Shown piece after piece: positions 51,243 to 60,017 of a stretch of DNA of 64,000 bases. The stretch is from SVFI01 sp045588655 (GTDB lineage Bacteria > Bacillota > Clostridia > Lachnospirales > Lachnospiraceae): NCBI GenBank assembly GCA_045588655.1, contig JAZNEP010000021.1, positions 1-64,000 on the forward strand, in the 5' to 3' direction. The stretch's first letter is position 1; each line of letters starts with the position of its first letter. The notes below the pieces were generated by a model, which worked only from the letters and a program-made list of their open reading frames with translations, did not search any database and had not been told where the DNA came from. Both the position numbers and the translations under genes were made by a program.

Positions 51243-52247
51243 ATGTCCGAACATAGAGTGCTTACACCAGAAGAAATGCTGGAAAACATATTTGTACATA
51301 TTAATCAGCTTTCCGTAGAAAAAGATTTTTCTACAACGATTCAGATTTTGACAGAGCTTGGGCGAATGCTGGTGAATGCAGATCGAACCTCTTTTTGGGT
51401 ATGGGATCGTAGAAATAAGCAGCACTATACGATTGTAGCCATGGATAATGGAAAGATCATTGTTCCGGAAGGTAAAGGGATTGTCGGCGCCTCCATAATG
51501 AAAAATGAAACTATCATGATTAAAGATACATCACTGGATTATCGGTTTGCATCGGAAGTGGATGAAGATACAGGTTATGTCACCAAATCCATCCTTTGCA
51601 TGCCTGTGACAGATGCAAGTGGTGCAGTCATCGGTGCTTATCAGGCAATTAATAAAATGAATGAAGATGGTAGTATCGGAGAATTTACGGAAACTGATCA
51701 AACCAGACTCGCTTTGGCAGCGGTATATTGCGGAAAAATGCTGGAATCCTATTTATTGTACAATGAGAATCATATGGATCCGGTTACAAAGTTGAGAAAC
51801 AAGAAGGGCTTTTACGAATATTACAATAAACGAGTGCTTCCGTTCCTTCTAAACAGCAAAGTTTCGATTGTTATGGGAGATCTTGACTTATTTAGTCTGA
51901 CCAACCGGATTTATGGAAAAAGCAGTGGTGATGCAGTATTGAAGGAAATAGCCGACATCATCACGTATCAGCTGGATTTGGATGATGAAGTGGTGCGTTG
52001 GGAGAATGATCGTTTTCTGATTTTGCTGCCAGGACGTGATCAGTCAGAAGCAGTTGCCTTTGCGGAGGAGTTGCGCAAAAAAGTGGAAACAACAGAGTTT
52101 GTGTGCGGAGAGTACAGTATGCGTATTACCATGTCGTTTGGCGTGAGTGAAATGAAATTTGAGTATTCTTCCGATGACAATATCGGATTGGTAGAAAAAC
52201 AATTACAAAAAGCAAAAGATGAGGGTAGAAACAGAGTAGAATATTAA
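51243..52247 (+). CDS. GAF domain fused to a degenerate GGDEF domain
   Basis: The 334-residue protein has an N-terminal GAF domain (about 20-170, with GIVGASIMKNETIMIKD and the CMPV strand) and a C-terminal domain that fits the GGDEF fold (about 180-334). The signature loop is WENDRF instead of GGDEF, and the metal-binding strand is VMGDLDLFSLTN. The Gly-Gly needed for GTP binding is therefore lost, so diguanylate cyclase activity is unlikely. It may bind nucleotide as a sensor. AGGAGG is six bases before the ATG. Confidence 0.85.
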   Translation: MSEHRVLTPEEMLENIFVHINQLSVEKDFSTTIQILTELGRMLVNADRTSFWVWDRRNKQHYTIVAMDNGKIIVPEGKGIVGASIMKNETIMIKDTSLDYRFASEVDEDTGYVTKSILCMPVTDASGAVIGAYQAINKMNEDGSIGEFTETDQTRLALAAVYCGKMLESYLLYNENHMDPVTKLRNKKGFYEYYNKRVLPFLLNSKVSIVMGDLDLFSLTNRIYGKSSGDAVLKEIADIITYQLDLDDEVVRWENDRFLILLPGRDQSEAVAFAEELRKKVETTEFVCGEYSMRITMSFGVSEMKFEYSSDDNIGLVEKQLQKAKDEGRNRVEY

Positions 52248-52266
52248 GTTAACAGGAGGTAACCAA

Positions 52267-52596
52267 ATGATTGTATCATTTGCAGAGATGGAAGAAAAAG
52301 TGCTGCCAGAATTCAAAGGCGGGCAAAAGCAATATAATGTAAAGATGTTTACAGAAGGTAATAACAAGATAATGTCTGGGAAATTGGTTCCTGGTGCAAG
52401 TATTGGATTACATACACACGAAACGGATTGTGAAGTCATATTCATTACAGAGGGGATGGGAAAAACGGTGGAAGATGGAAAAGAGAACCGAGTATGTGCG
52501 GGTATGGCACTCTTTTGTCAAAAGGGACATCAGCATATGCTGGTAAATGATAGTGATGCAGATCTCTGCTTTTATGCGGCAGTGATTGAACAGTAG
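52267..52596 (+). CDS. Cupin-domain protein
   Basis: The 109-residue protein is a single double-stranded beta-helix. Metal-ligand candidates appear in the first cupin motif (GLHTHETDCEVIFITEG, with His-x-His and Glu) and a His in the second (KGHQHMLVN). Such small cupins are often enzymes, sugar-binding or regulator-like proteins. Its role is unknown. AGGAGG is six bases upstream of the start, and the flavodoxin-like gene follows closely. Confidence 0.75.
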   Translation: MIVSFAEMEEKVLPEFKGGQKQYNVKMFTEGNNKIMSGKLVPGASIGLHTHETDCEVIFITEGMGKTVEDGKENRVCAGMALFCQKGHQHMLVNDSDADLCFYAAVIEQ

Positions 52597-52628
52597 TGGA
52601 AGAGAAATGCAAAAAAGGAGAATGGGAA

Positions 52629-53255
52629 ATGAAAGTATTACTAATCAATGGTAGTGCAAAGCCGAATGGATGTACAAATGAGGCATTGGTAGAGATTGCA
52701 AACACGTTACAGCAGGAAGGAATAGAAAGTGAAATTGTATGTATAGGTGGAGATGAAATCAGAGATTGTATTGGCTGTCACGGATGTGCAAAGCTAGACA
52801 ATCTTTGCATGTTTGGGGACGATATTGTCAATGAACTCATTGATAAGGCCAAGGAATGTGATGGCTTCGTTTTCGGAACACCTGTCTACTACGCTCATCC
52901 GAGTGGACGTATTTTGAGTGTGTTAGATCGTATGTTTTATTCGTCAAAACAAGTGTTTATGCATAAGCCGGGAGCAGCGATTGCATCTGCAAGAAGAGCA
53001 GGAACAACGGCATCACTCGATGTGATAAACAAATATTTTACGATTGCAGAAATGCCGGTTGTATCTTCATCTTATTGGAATATGGTGCATGGTAATACAC
53101 CGGAGGAAGTGCGTCAGGATCAGGAAGGACTGCAAGTGATGCGAAACTTAGCACGAAATATGGCGTGGATGCTCAAATGCATGGAAGCAGGAAAACAATC
53201 CGGAATCCGTAAGCCGGAAAATGAGTATAGTCATTACACCAATTTTATCAGGTAA
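52629..53255 (+). CDS. Flavodoxin-like NAD(P)H-dependent FMN reductase
   Basis: The 208-residue protein has the FMN-binding loop LLINGSAKPNGCTNEAL and a Cys pair in IGCHGCAKLDNLC, typical of the iron-sulphur-flavoprotein-like and NADPH-dependent FMN reductase group. VFGTPVYYAHPSG is the second flavin contact. The start is ATG 52629, eight bases after AAGGAG (52615-52620); a GTG at 52596 is not supported. It follows the cupin gene and a terminator ends the unit. Confidence 0.85.
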   Translation: MKVLLINGSAKPNGCTNEALVEIANTLQQEGIESEIVCIGGDEIRDCIGCHGCAKLDNLCMFGDDIVNELIDKAKECDGFVFGTPVYYAHPSGRILSVLDRMFYSSKQVFMHKPGAAIASARRAGTTASLDVINKYFTIAEMPVVSSSYWNMVHGNTPEEVRQDQEGLQVMRNLARNMAWMLKCMEAGKQSGIRKPENEYSHYTNFIR

Positions 53256-53261
53256 AAATGA

Positions 53262-53290
53262 AAGGGGCTGTTAAAAAGCCCCTTGTTTTA
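53262..53290 (+). terminator. Terminator after the reductase
   Basis: AAGGGGCT (53262-53269) pairs with AGCCCCTT (53277-53284) around a seven-base loop, followed by a T-rich tail. Confidence 0.8.
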
Positions 53291-53312
53291 TGTATGTGAA
53301 TGTATCTACGAT

Positions 53313-54326
53313 TTATTTTTGTTTGAGTAAGACATCCAGTAGTGCATTATCCTGAAATTGTGTATTCCCCTCCAAAAGATCAGAAAGAGAGGAAGAGTTC
53401 TTTTGCGTTTGCTTACGAAAGGCAGACGGTGTAAGTCCTGTATATTTTTTAAACATTTTATTAAAGTAGCTGCTGGAATTAAACCCGGTAGTTTCCGCAA
53501 CCTCAGAGATAGAAATGGTGTGGCCGCTGTGAATAATCATAATGGCAGCGGAGTATACCCTGTACTTGATCAGATATTCAAACGGAGAGATTTTCAGACA
53601 ACGTTTGAAACTTCTGCAGCATTCGCTTTTGCTAATGTGAATGGAATCAGCAATATCCTGTAGTGTGAGTGATTCGGAGTAATGTGTAGCAATGAAGGTA
53701 AGCGCGGATTTAATGCGTTCCTCATCTTGCAGTGCCTGAACGTTACCGGAACCGGAGTCTTCCGCAGGAATATTTTGCAGGCCTTTTAGGAGAAGAAGCC
53801 ATGCTTGGCAGAGCAGGCTTTTGGTCATAAGTTCATACCCAAATTCCTGCGCTTCATTCACGTCGATAATTTCCTTAAGTTTATCAAAAAAGGGAACCAT
53901 GTGAGTGTTCTGCTGAGTGAGTACATGGTAACGAAAAGTAGGATGATTGAGAACCGGATTTAAATAGTTTTCCGTCAGAGAGGAAGCCCGGTAACCAAAC
54001 ACATAGGACGTATGAAAAACGACAGAGTAGTAGATACAATGGTGATCTTCAAATGGTTTTACTCTGTGCAATACGTTTTTATTTATGAATAACCCTTGTC
54101 CGCTTTCGAGGACAACACTGTTTTCGCCTGCATAGAAGCGGGCTTTTCCTACTAGTACGACAATATATTCCAGCTCTTCATGCCAATGCCAATGTACGAG
54201 TTCCAGTTGCAAATCTCTGGAATCGACATAGTAAAGGGCAAACGGATAGTCTTGGTTTCCATGCTGTTTGAGTTCGTATAAATCATCACGGGTTCGTATC
54301 AATAAATTTTGAGTGTCTTTATACAT
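53313..54326 (-). CDS. AraC-family regulator with N-terminal cupin
   Basis: The 337-residue protein has a cupin ligand-binding domain (about 25-115, with VHWHWHEELEYIVVLVG as the metal or ligand motif) and a C-terminal AraC double helix-turn-helix (about 225-320, SLTQ-like LTLQDIADSIHISKSECCRSF and EVAETTGFNSSSYFNKMFKKYTG regions). Such regulators commonly respond to sugars. It is convergent with the reductase gene and divergent from the Csp-like protease at 54443. Confidence 0.85.
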   Translation of the reverse strand: MYKDTQNLLIRTRDDLYELKQHGNQDYPFALYYVDSRDLQLELVHWHWHEELEYIVVLVGKARFYAGENSVVLESGQGLFINKNVLHRVKPFEDHHCIYYSVVFHTSYVFGYRASSLTENYLNPVLNHPTFRYHVLTQQNTHMVPFFDKLKEIIDVNEAQEFGYELMTKSLLCQAWLLLLKGLQNIPAEDSGSGNVQALQDEERIKSALTFIATHYSESLTLQDIADSIHISKSECCRSFKRCLKISPFEYLIKYRVYSAAIMIIHSGHTISISEVAETTGFNSSSYFNKMFKKYTGLTPSAFRKQTQKNSSSLSDLLEGNTQFQDNALLDVLLKQK

Positions 54327-54442
54327 GGATTACCTCCCGCATCAAGAATTAATTTGTATACATTTTAACATAAAAAAAGTGAGGGGAAAACAAAAAGTAT
54401 CAGAATATATATAGATTAAAATCATGTTTAGATGGGAAGAAG

Positions 54443-56185
54443 ATGGAGAATCAAAAATTGGATGATCAGTTGACCCTTGCTTTGAATGTTTCGGAGCAGT
54501 TGCGTATGGAGTCAGAACAACTTCGAACGGGCTATGATGAAAGTAAAAAAACGTGGGAATTGATTGTGAAATATTCCGGTGATCTGACAAGGTTATCCGG
54601 AGATGAAGTAGTGGTTGAGGATTTAATAGCAGGATATGCAATTGTGACGCTTCCGGAGTTACTCATTCCGGCCTTTTCACAACTGGAGGAAGTGGAATAT
54701 ATTGAAAAACCCAAACGGATATTTCCGCAGGTACAGACTGCTTTACGAGTATCGTGCTTTCCAGAGCAGGGTCTGGGAAATGAACAGGAGAGTGGCCTGA
54801 CAGGAGAAGGCGTATACATTGGCGTGATTGATTCCGGGGTAGATGTAACAATTTCGGTGCTCAGAAATACAGATGGCACAACGAAAATTGAGTATCTATG
54901 GGATCAGCAAAAGCAGGCGGATGTATCGCGCGGCGAACAGCCACCGGAGGGGTTTAATGTCGGCGTGGAGTATACAAAAGAACAGATTGACAAAGCGTTG
55001 CAGGAGGCAACCGCTCAAACGATTTCGGACGATGTGACTGGGCACGGTTCAAAGGTGGCGACCATTGCAGCGCAGGGAGCGGGTGGGAGCACGTTTGTAA
55101 TTGTTAAGCTGGATGTGACAAATCAAATGAGTTATCCATCTACAACAAGCCTGATGAGAGCATTCACGTACATTGTCAGGAAAGCGAGGGATATGGGGAG
55201 ACCTGTGGCAATCAATTTAAGCTATGGTAATACGTATGGTTCGCACGACGGTACCTCCTTATTGGAGAGGTTTATCGATGATATTTCCGAAGTGGGAAAA
55301 ACGGTCATTTGTGTGGGGAGCGGAAATGAAGGAGCGTCAGCAGGGCACTTTTCAGCTCAGATTACAGAGAATCAAGTGGTTGAGTTTGCAATCGGTAATT
55401 ATGAATCTGCATTCTCACTTCAGATATGGAAACATTATGCGGATCAGATGGAGATAGCAATTGTATCTCCGGGTGGACAACGGTATAACATCCTTCAGAA
55501 TAGATTGGAAGGGGAAACGCAGGAGGTGGTACTGGAACAGACGAGAGTGCTGATTTTTGACGGAAAACCACAACCATATCGTGTGAAGGAAGAAATCTAT
55601 CTTGATTTTATTCCTCTAAATTTAGATAGTGTAGCGGTGGGTTATGTAAACCAGGGGGTGTGGGAGATAGAATTTCGTCCCCTAAAAGTGGTGAATGGAA
55701 ATGTGCAGATCTATATGCCTTCGGAAGCAATACGCAGTAGTGGAACACGTTTTTTTCTGCCGACACCGAATGCTACTTTGACGATACCGTCGACGGCGGA
55801 AAAGGTAATAACGGTTGGTGCATATCAAGCATATTATGGCGCTTATGCGGATTTTTCCGGACGAGGGTTTGTTATGAATGCCACAGATATCAGTGAAGGT
55901 CTAACTAAGCCGGATTTGGTTGCTCCGGGAGTTGGACTACGTGTGATAGGAAGATTTGGAGAAGAGACGGTGAGCGGTACTTCCTATGCAACACCGATTG
56001 TGACGGCGGCCTGTGCGCTTCTTATGGAGTGGGGAATTATCCGAGGAAATGATCCGTATTTATACGGAGAAAGGGTAAAAGCTTACTTGATTCGGGGAGC
56101 GAGACAGTTAGCAGGATATGAAGAGTGGCCGAATGCTATGGTAGGTTGGGGGGCACTGTGTGTCAGGGACAGTATTCCAAGTTGA
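54443..56185 (+). CDS. S8 subtilisin-like protease, Csp-like
   Basis: This 580-residue protein has the subtilisin triad: Asp130 (GVIDSGVDV), His201 (TGHGSKVA) and Ser514 (SGTSYATP). A prodomain of about 100 residues precedes the catalytic domain, and an inserted beta-rich region (about 310-465) lies between the His and Ser parts. This insertion is typical of Csp germination proteases, which have a jelly-roll domain there. There is no signal peptide. It may process the SleC cortex-lytic enzyme in spores, as in Clostridium, but no sleC gene lies in the window. Confidence 0.8.
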   Translation: MENQKLDDQLTLALNVSEQLRMESEQLRTGYDESKKTWELIVKYSGDLTRLSGDEVVVEDLIAGYAIVTLPELLIPAFSQLEEVEYIEKPKRIFPQVQTALRVSCFPEQGLGNEQESGLTGEGVYIGVIDSGVDVTISVLRNTDGTTKIEYLWDQQKQADVSRGEQPPEGFNVGVEYTKEQIDKALQEATAQTISDDVTGHGSKVATIAAQGAGGSTFVIVKLDVTNQMSYPSTTSLMRAFTYIVRKARDMGRPVAINLSYGNTYGSHDGTSLLERFIDDISEVGKTVICVGSGNEGASAGHFSAQITENQVVEFAIGNYESAFSLQIWKHYADQMEIAIVSPGGQRYNILQNRLEGETQEVVLEQTRVLIFDGKPQPYRVKEEIYLDFIPLNLDSVAVGYVNQGVWEIEFRPLKVVNGNVQIYMPSEAIRSSGTRFFLPTPNATLTIPSTAEKVITVGAYQAYYGAYADFSGRGFVMNATDISEGLTKPDLVAPGVGLRVIGRFGEETVSGTSYATPIVTAACALLMEWGIIRGNDPYLYGERVKAYLIRGARQLAGYEEWPNAMVGWGALCVRDSIPS

Positions 56186-56350
56186 TAGAGGGGAAGATGT
56201 AGCAAGAGTAACATCTTCTGTTATGTTGGCTGGTAAAAATTGAAAATTAAAGAAAAAAGAAGTCGAATAAAAAAGAATGATTGACCCGTGGCAATGTGAT
56301 GTTGTAACATGGTAATGTAGCAAAGGTACTAGTGATTAAGGGGGTAACAG

Positions 56351-57397
56351 ATGGATTTTTTACAACTTATGGATTATGCGAGAAGAAATAATTGTTCCGA
56401 CATTCACTTGACGGTTGGAACGCATACAGCGGTTCGACGATTTGGTGAACTGGAGCTGTTGGAACCGATTCCGGATCCACTGGAAATGGAGGAAATGATT
56501 CTTTCCATTTTAAATGAGGAGCAAAAGAGACACGTGCTGGCCGGGAAGGATCTTGATTTTTCCGGAATCACACCGGATGGTGCACGTATGCGAGTCAATG
56601 TGTATCGTCAGCGTAACAATCTCGCAGCGAGTATTCGTCTGCTTGAGAATACCACACCAACATTTGCCAATCTCGGACTTCCGGACACCGTTCGCATGTT
56701 GGCGGATGAGCCAAGAGGACTGATTCTTGTCACAGGACCGACAGGTAGCGGTAAAACAACGACACTGGCAGCTATCATTGACCATATAAATAAGCATCAG
56801 AAAAAGCATGTATTAACCATCGAAGATCCGATTGAATATATTTATCCGCATGGAAAAGCGATGATTCACCAAAGAGAGGTTGGCCGTGACGTAGATTCGT
56901 TTGCGACAGCGCTTCGTTCAGCACTGCGTGAAGACCCGGATATCATCCTGGTTGGCGAGATGCGTGATTATGAGACGATTTCGGCAGCGGTTACTGCAGC
57001 AGAAACAGGACATCTTGTCCTTTCTACCTTGCATACAACGAGTGCGCCGCAAACGGTAGAACGTATCATTGATGCTTGTCCGCCACACGGGCAGAACCAG
57101 ATGCGTATGCAGCTTGCAAGTGTACTGAAGGGAGTGATTACACAGCAATTACTTCCGATGGCAAATGAAGAAGGCAGAGTAGTAGCAACAGAGATTCTGT
57201 TAAATAATGAAGCAGTAGGAAATCTGATTCGAGAAAATAAAATGCATCAGCTCGAAAGTACCATGCAGTCCAATCTTGCAGCGGGAATGCACACATTAAA
57301 TCATGATCTGAAAATGCTTGTGATGCATGGAAAGATTACAAGAGACGTTGCATTACAATATTCCTCAAACCCAAAAGAAATTCAGCAGTTTATTTAA
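56351..57397 (+). CDS. pilT: PilT-like type IV pilus retraction ATPase
   Basis: This 348-residue protein has the PilT layout: N-terminal PAS-like domain (about 1-95), a Walker A GPTGSGKTT (about 128-136), the Asp box (TIEDPIEY), Walker B-like LVGEMRD and the His box GHLVLSTLHT. PilT powers type IV pilus retraction and twitching motility. No other pilus gene (pilB, pilC, pilM-Q or pilin) is near, so it may retract pili encoded elsewhere or belong to a related motor. GGGGG is six bases upstream of the ATG. Confidence 0.85.
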   Translation: MDFLQLMDYARRNNCSDIHLTVGTHTAVRRFGELELLEPIPDPLEMEEMILSILNEEQKRHVLAGKDLDFSGITPDGARMRVNVYRQRNNLAASIRLLENTTPTFANLGLPDTVRMLADEPRGLILVTGPTGSGKTTTLAAIIDHINKHQKKHVLTIEDPIEYIYPHGKAMIHQREVGRDVDSFATALRSALREDPDIILVGEMRDYETISAAVTAAETGHLVLSTLHTTSAPQTVERIIDACPPHGQNQMRMQLASVLKGVITQQLLPMANEEGRVVATEILLNNEAVGNLIRENKMHQLESTMQSNLAAGMHTLNHDLKMLVMHGKITRDVALQYSSNPKEIQQFI

Positions 57398-57424
57398 ATA
57401 TATTACATGAAGAATTGCATTTGT

Positions 57425-57454
57425 AAGGCCGGAACGGGAATTGGTTCCGGCCTT
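57425..57454 (+). terminator. Hairpin after pilT, weak terminator
   Basis: AAGGCCGGAAC (57425-57435) and GTTCCGGCCTT (57444-57454) are perfectly complementary around an eight-base loop, but no strong T tract follows. Confidence 0.6.
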
Positions 57455-57523
57455 GCCATATGTTCTATGTATTGTTAGAATAGATAGGATAAGAAAAAAT
57501 ATCTATGCAAAGGAAAAAACAGG

Positions 57524-59332
57524 ATGAAATTAGTGGAGCTAGAATGCCCAAATTGTGGCGGAAAAGTAAATAGAATCGATGAGGACTGGGCAAAATGTCC
57601 AAGTTGTGAAACTGAGTTTTTGATTGACGAGGGACAACCGGAAAACGTCATACACATCCACGAGACACCAAATGCGTATCCGTGGAGAGCTGTTCTTATC
57701 ACGGTAGGTATTTTAGGGCTTGCTATGCTTTTTATTTGTATTATTTGTATGCCAGCATCCAATGTAGAAAAGACAGAGACTGTCGTGGAAGTGACAGAAG
57801 AAGTGACGATTAAATCTGCTTTTTTTCGAGAGGTTGTGATGCAGGTGTACGGAACTTCATACGAAAATGTCACTCCGGAGCAACTGGAGGAGCTTACATA
57901 TCTGCATGTTTATACGCAGAATAGAATAACATGTGTGGATTATCGGAGGAAGGATGGAGAAGTAAAGAGTGTAGAGATTGGAGGAAATTTACAGAAAGAC
58001 TACATGGATCTTTGCTGTTTCCCAAATCTAAAGACCATCCGGCTACAACATGGTTCTCTACCGGAGAAGGTACTCACAAACTTGACGCAGCTGGAAGAAA
58101 TTGAAACCGAAAACTCACCGGAGGAACTTGCAGCACATTTGACTTTACCGGAAAAATTAAAAATCTACTATTGCCACAGAGCTGCTTCTATGGCGGGAAT
58201 CAATGCGTTTTCCAATCTGGAATATTTTATGACAGATTATTATGAGACCACAGATATCCGTGCGCTGGCCTCGCTAACAAATTTAAAGACGCTCATCATT
58301 GAAAACGGAGACAAGATTACAGATTTTGGGTCCCTTTCTTCGCTCACTCATCTGGAAGTGCTCGAGCTGGATGCAAATCAGATCAAGAATATATCTTTTG
58401 TAAAAAACATGAATAATTTGACACAATTTTCACTCATGAATTCTGAGGTGATAGATTTGTCTCCGCTTTCGGGTAAAACGAAGCTTACCAAGCTTACCCT
58501 GGAAGATAATTATGAGGTGGAAGATTATAGTGTACTGGGAACCTTTACAGAGCTTACTGTGTTGAATCTTGCGCTTGGCAAAAAAGGAGAAATGCCGGAT
58601 GTGTCAGGGTGGACCAAACTGACAGAGCTTTCCATAAGCGGCACAAAAAGTTTGGAATTTCTCGCGAAACTTCCGACATTAAAAAAATTACATCTGTCTG
58701 GAGGAAACAGTAGCCATTTTGATGTATTTGCATCGCTTACAAATTTGGAAGAGCTGAGTCTTGGAAGTATTTATGGAGATTTGAGCCGCTTGGATGCGTT
58801 GGCTGGCCTTACCAATTTAAAAAAATTGGATATCAATGCAATCACGGTGTATGGAAATGTGGAGGATATTTTTACGATTCCGGCATTGGAAGAACTCAAT
58901 ATCAATGACTGCAGTTTTGCGCTTGATTTTGATAAAATACCGGAAAATCCAAATATGAAACGACTCTATATGAGTCGCGTCGCTCTTTGGGAGAATGTAC
59001 AAGTGATGCAGGACGGAATCGTGACCTACGTGGATTACGATGAGCTGGAACTCAAGAATCACATAGATTTCGTAAATAAGTTCCCAAATATTGAGGAATT
59101 GTATTTGCAGGGAAATCAGCTGACGGATGTAACATTTGCGGAAAGTTTGCAACAGCTTACAAAACTGGATGTCACGGATAATTACATTACAGATCTTAGG
59201 CCGTTGCAACAGCTTCCAAAACTGGAGACCGTCTGGTGTGGGCAAAACGCCATCTCTCAGGGAACGGATCTTGGAGAGGATGTAAATGTTGTGCTCGATT
59301 CAGAAGCAGAAGAAGGAGTCTGGTGGAAATGA
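57524..59332 (+). CDS. Zinc-ribbon/transmembrane/leucine-rich-repeat protein
   Basis: The 602-residue protein begins with a zinc ribbon (CPNCGGKV and CPSCETEF, about 8-30), then a single membrane helix (about 57-80) and an extracellular-type leucine-rich-repeat region (about 150-590), with repeats such as LTNLKTLIIENGDKITDF and LEVLELDANQIKNI. The zinc ribbon is placed on the cytoplasmic side if the membrane helix has the expected orientation. The LRR part resembles internalins. The function is unknown. It overlaps the histidine phosphatase start (ATGA). Confidence 0.75.
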   Translation: MKLVELECPNCGGKVNRIDEDWAKCPSCETEFLIDEGQPENVIHIHETPNAYPWRAVLITVGILGLAMLFICIICMPASNVEKTETVVEVTEEVTIKSAFFREVVMQVYGTSYENVTPEQLEELTYLHVYTQNRITCVDYRRKDGEVKSVEIGGNLQKDYMDLCCFPNLKTIRLQHGSLPEKVLTNLTQLEEIETENSPEELAAHLTLPEKLKIYYCHRAASMAGINAFSNLEYFMTDYYETTDIRALASLTNLKTLIIENGDKITDFGSLSSLTHLEVLELDANQIKNISFVKNMNNLTQFSLMNSEVIDLSPLSGKTKLTKLTLEDNYEVEDYSVLGTFTELTVLNLALGKKGEMPDVSGWTKLTELSISGTKSLEFLAKLPTLKKLHLSGGNSSHFDVFASLTNLEELSLGSIYGDLSRLDALAGLTNLKKLDINAITVYGNVEDIFTIPALEELNINDCSFALDFDKIPENPNMKRLYMSRVALWENVQVMQDGIVTYVDYDELELKNHIDFVNKFPNIEELYLQGNQLTDVTFAESLQQLTKLDVTDNYITDLRPLQQLPKLETVWCGQNAISQGTDLGEDVNVVLDSEAEEGVWWK

Positions 59333-59934
59333 TTTTATATATCGTACGTCATGGAGAGACAGAATGGAATAAAGTGAAACGCTTGCAGGGGCAGACGGAC
59401 ATTCCGCTTGCGGAGGAAGGAATACGTTTGGCAAAGGTAACCGGTGAGGGGATGCAGAAATTGCCCATTGATCTTGTGATTTCCAGTCCGCTCACAAGAG
59501 CGGTGCAAACAGCCCGGCTGATGACTGCGGGAAGGGATATCCCGATACTGACGGATGAAAGAGTCAAAGAGATTTCATTTGGCAAATGGGAAGGAGAATG
59601 CATTTTTGACAGCGAGGTGCTACCAAAGGAGTTTCGTAAGTTGTTTTATGAAGATCCGCTTCATTGTATATGTGCGCCGGGCGGTGAAACATTTTCTGAT
59701 GTATGTAAGCGTACGGGAGAATTTTATCAAAGTCTGCTGGAAAACCCGGATTATGCGGAAAAATGTATTCTGATTTCAACACACGGAGCAGCGGGAAGGT
59801 GTTTGCTGACGCAGTTTTATGAAGATAAGACAGATATATGGCGTGGTGGGGTTCCTCAAAATTGCGCAGTGACGACCGTGGAGATACAGGATGGAGTGTG
59901 CCGGATTGTGGAAAAGGATCAGATTTTTTATTAA
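59329..59934 (+). CDS. Histidine phosphatase (phosphoglycerate-mutase-like)
   Basis: The 201-residue protein has the catalytic RHGETEWN motif near the N terminus (His9), with SSPLTRAVQTA and a later STHGAAGRCLL containing the second active-site His. This is the histidine-phosphatase family, which includes cofactor-dependent phosphoglycerate mutases and broad phosphatases. The start is ATG 59329, overlapping the LRR stop codon; a longer frame from 59236 lies inside the LRR gene. The physiological substrate is unknown. Confidence 0.85.
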   Translation: MILYIVRHGETEWNKVKRLQGQTDIPLAEEGIRLAKVTGEGMQKLPIDLVISSPLTRAVQTARLMTAGRDIPILTDERVKEISFGKWEGECIFDSEVLPKEFRKLFYEDPLHCICAPGGETFSDVCKRTGEFYQSLLENPDYAEKCILISTHGAAGRCLLTQFYEDKTDIWRGGVPQNCAVTTVEIQDGVCRIVEKDQIFY

Positions 59935-59950
59935 GACAAGGCCACTTTTA

Positions 59951-59979
59951 TTGACAAAAATACGATTTGTTTTTATCAT
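59951..59979 (+). promoter_or_regulatory. Promoter of trpS
   Basis: TTGACA (59951-59956) and TATCAT (59974-59979) are 17 bases apart. The start near 59986 leaves about 30 bases of leader, too short for a T-box riboswitch. Confidence 0.75.
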
Positions 59980-60017
59980 ATACCTTGTATGTAAATTATA
60001 GATATGGAGCAGAAGAT

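Noticed and set aside
49634..56318. 15-base motif GTAACATGRTAATGT at 49634 and 56304
   Set aside because: One mismatch over 15 bases is expected by chance many times in 64 kb, and the two sites differ in position relative to genes.
59951..60017. T-box riboswitch upstream of trpS
   Set aside because: The leader from the predicted start is only about 30 bases long and holds no specifier or antiterminator structure.
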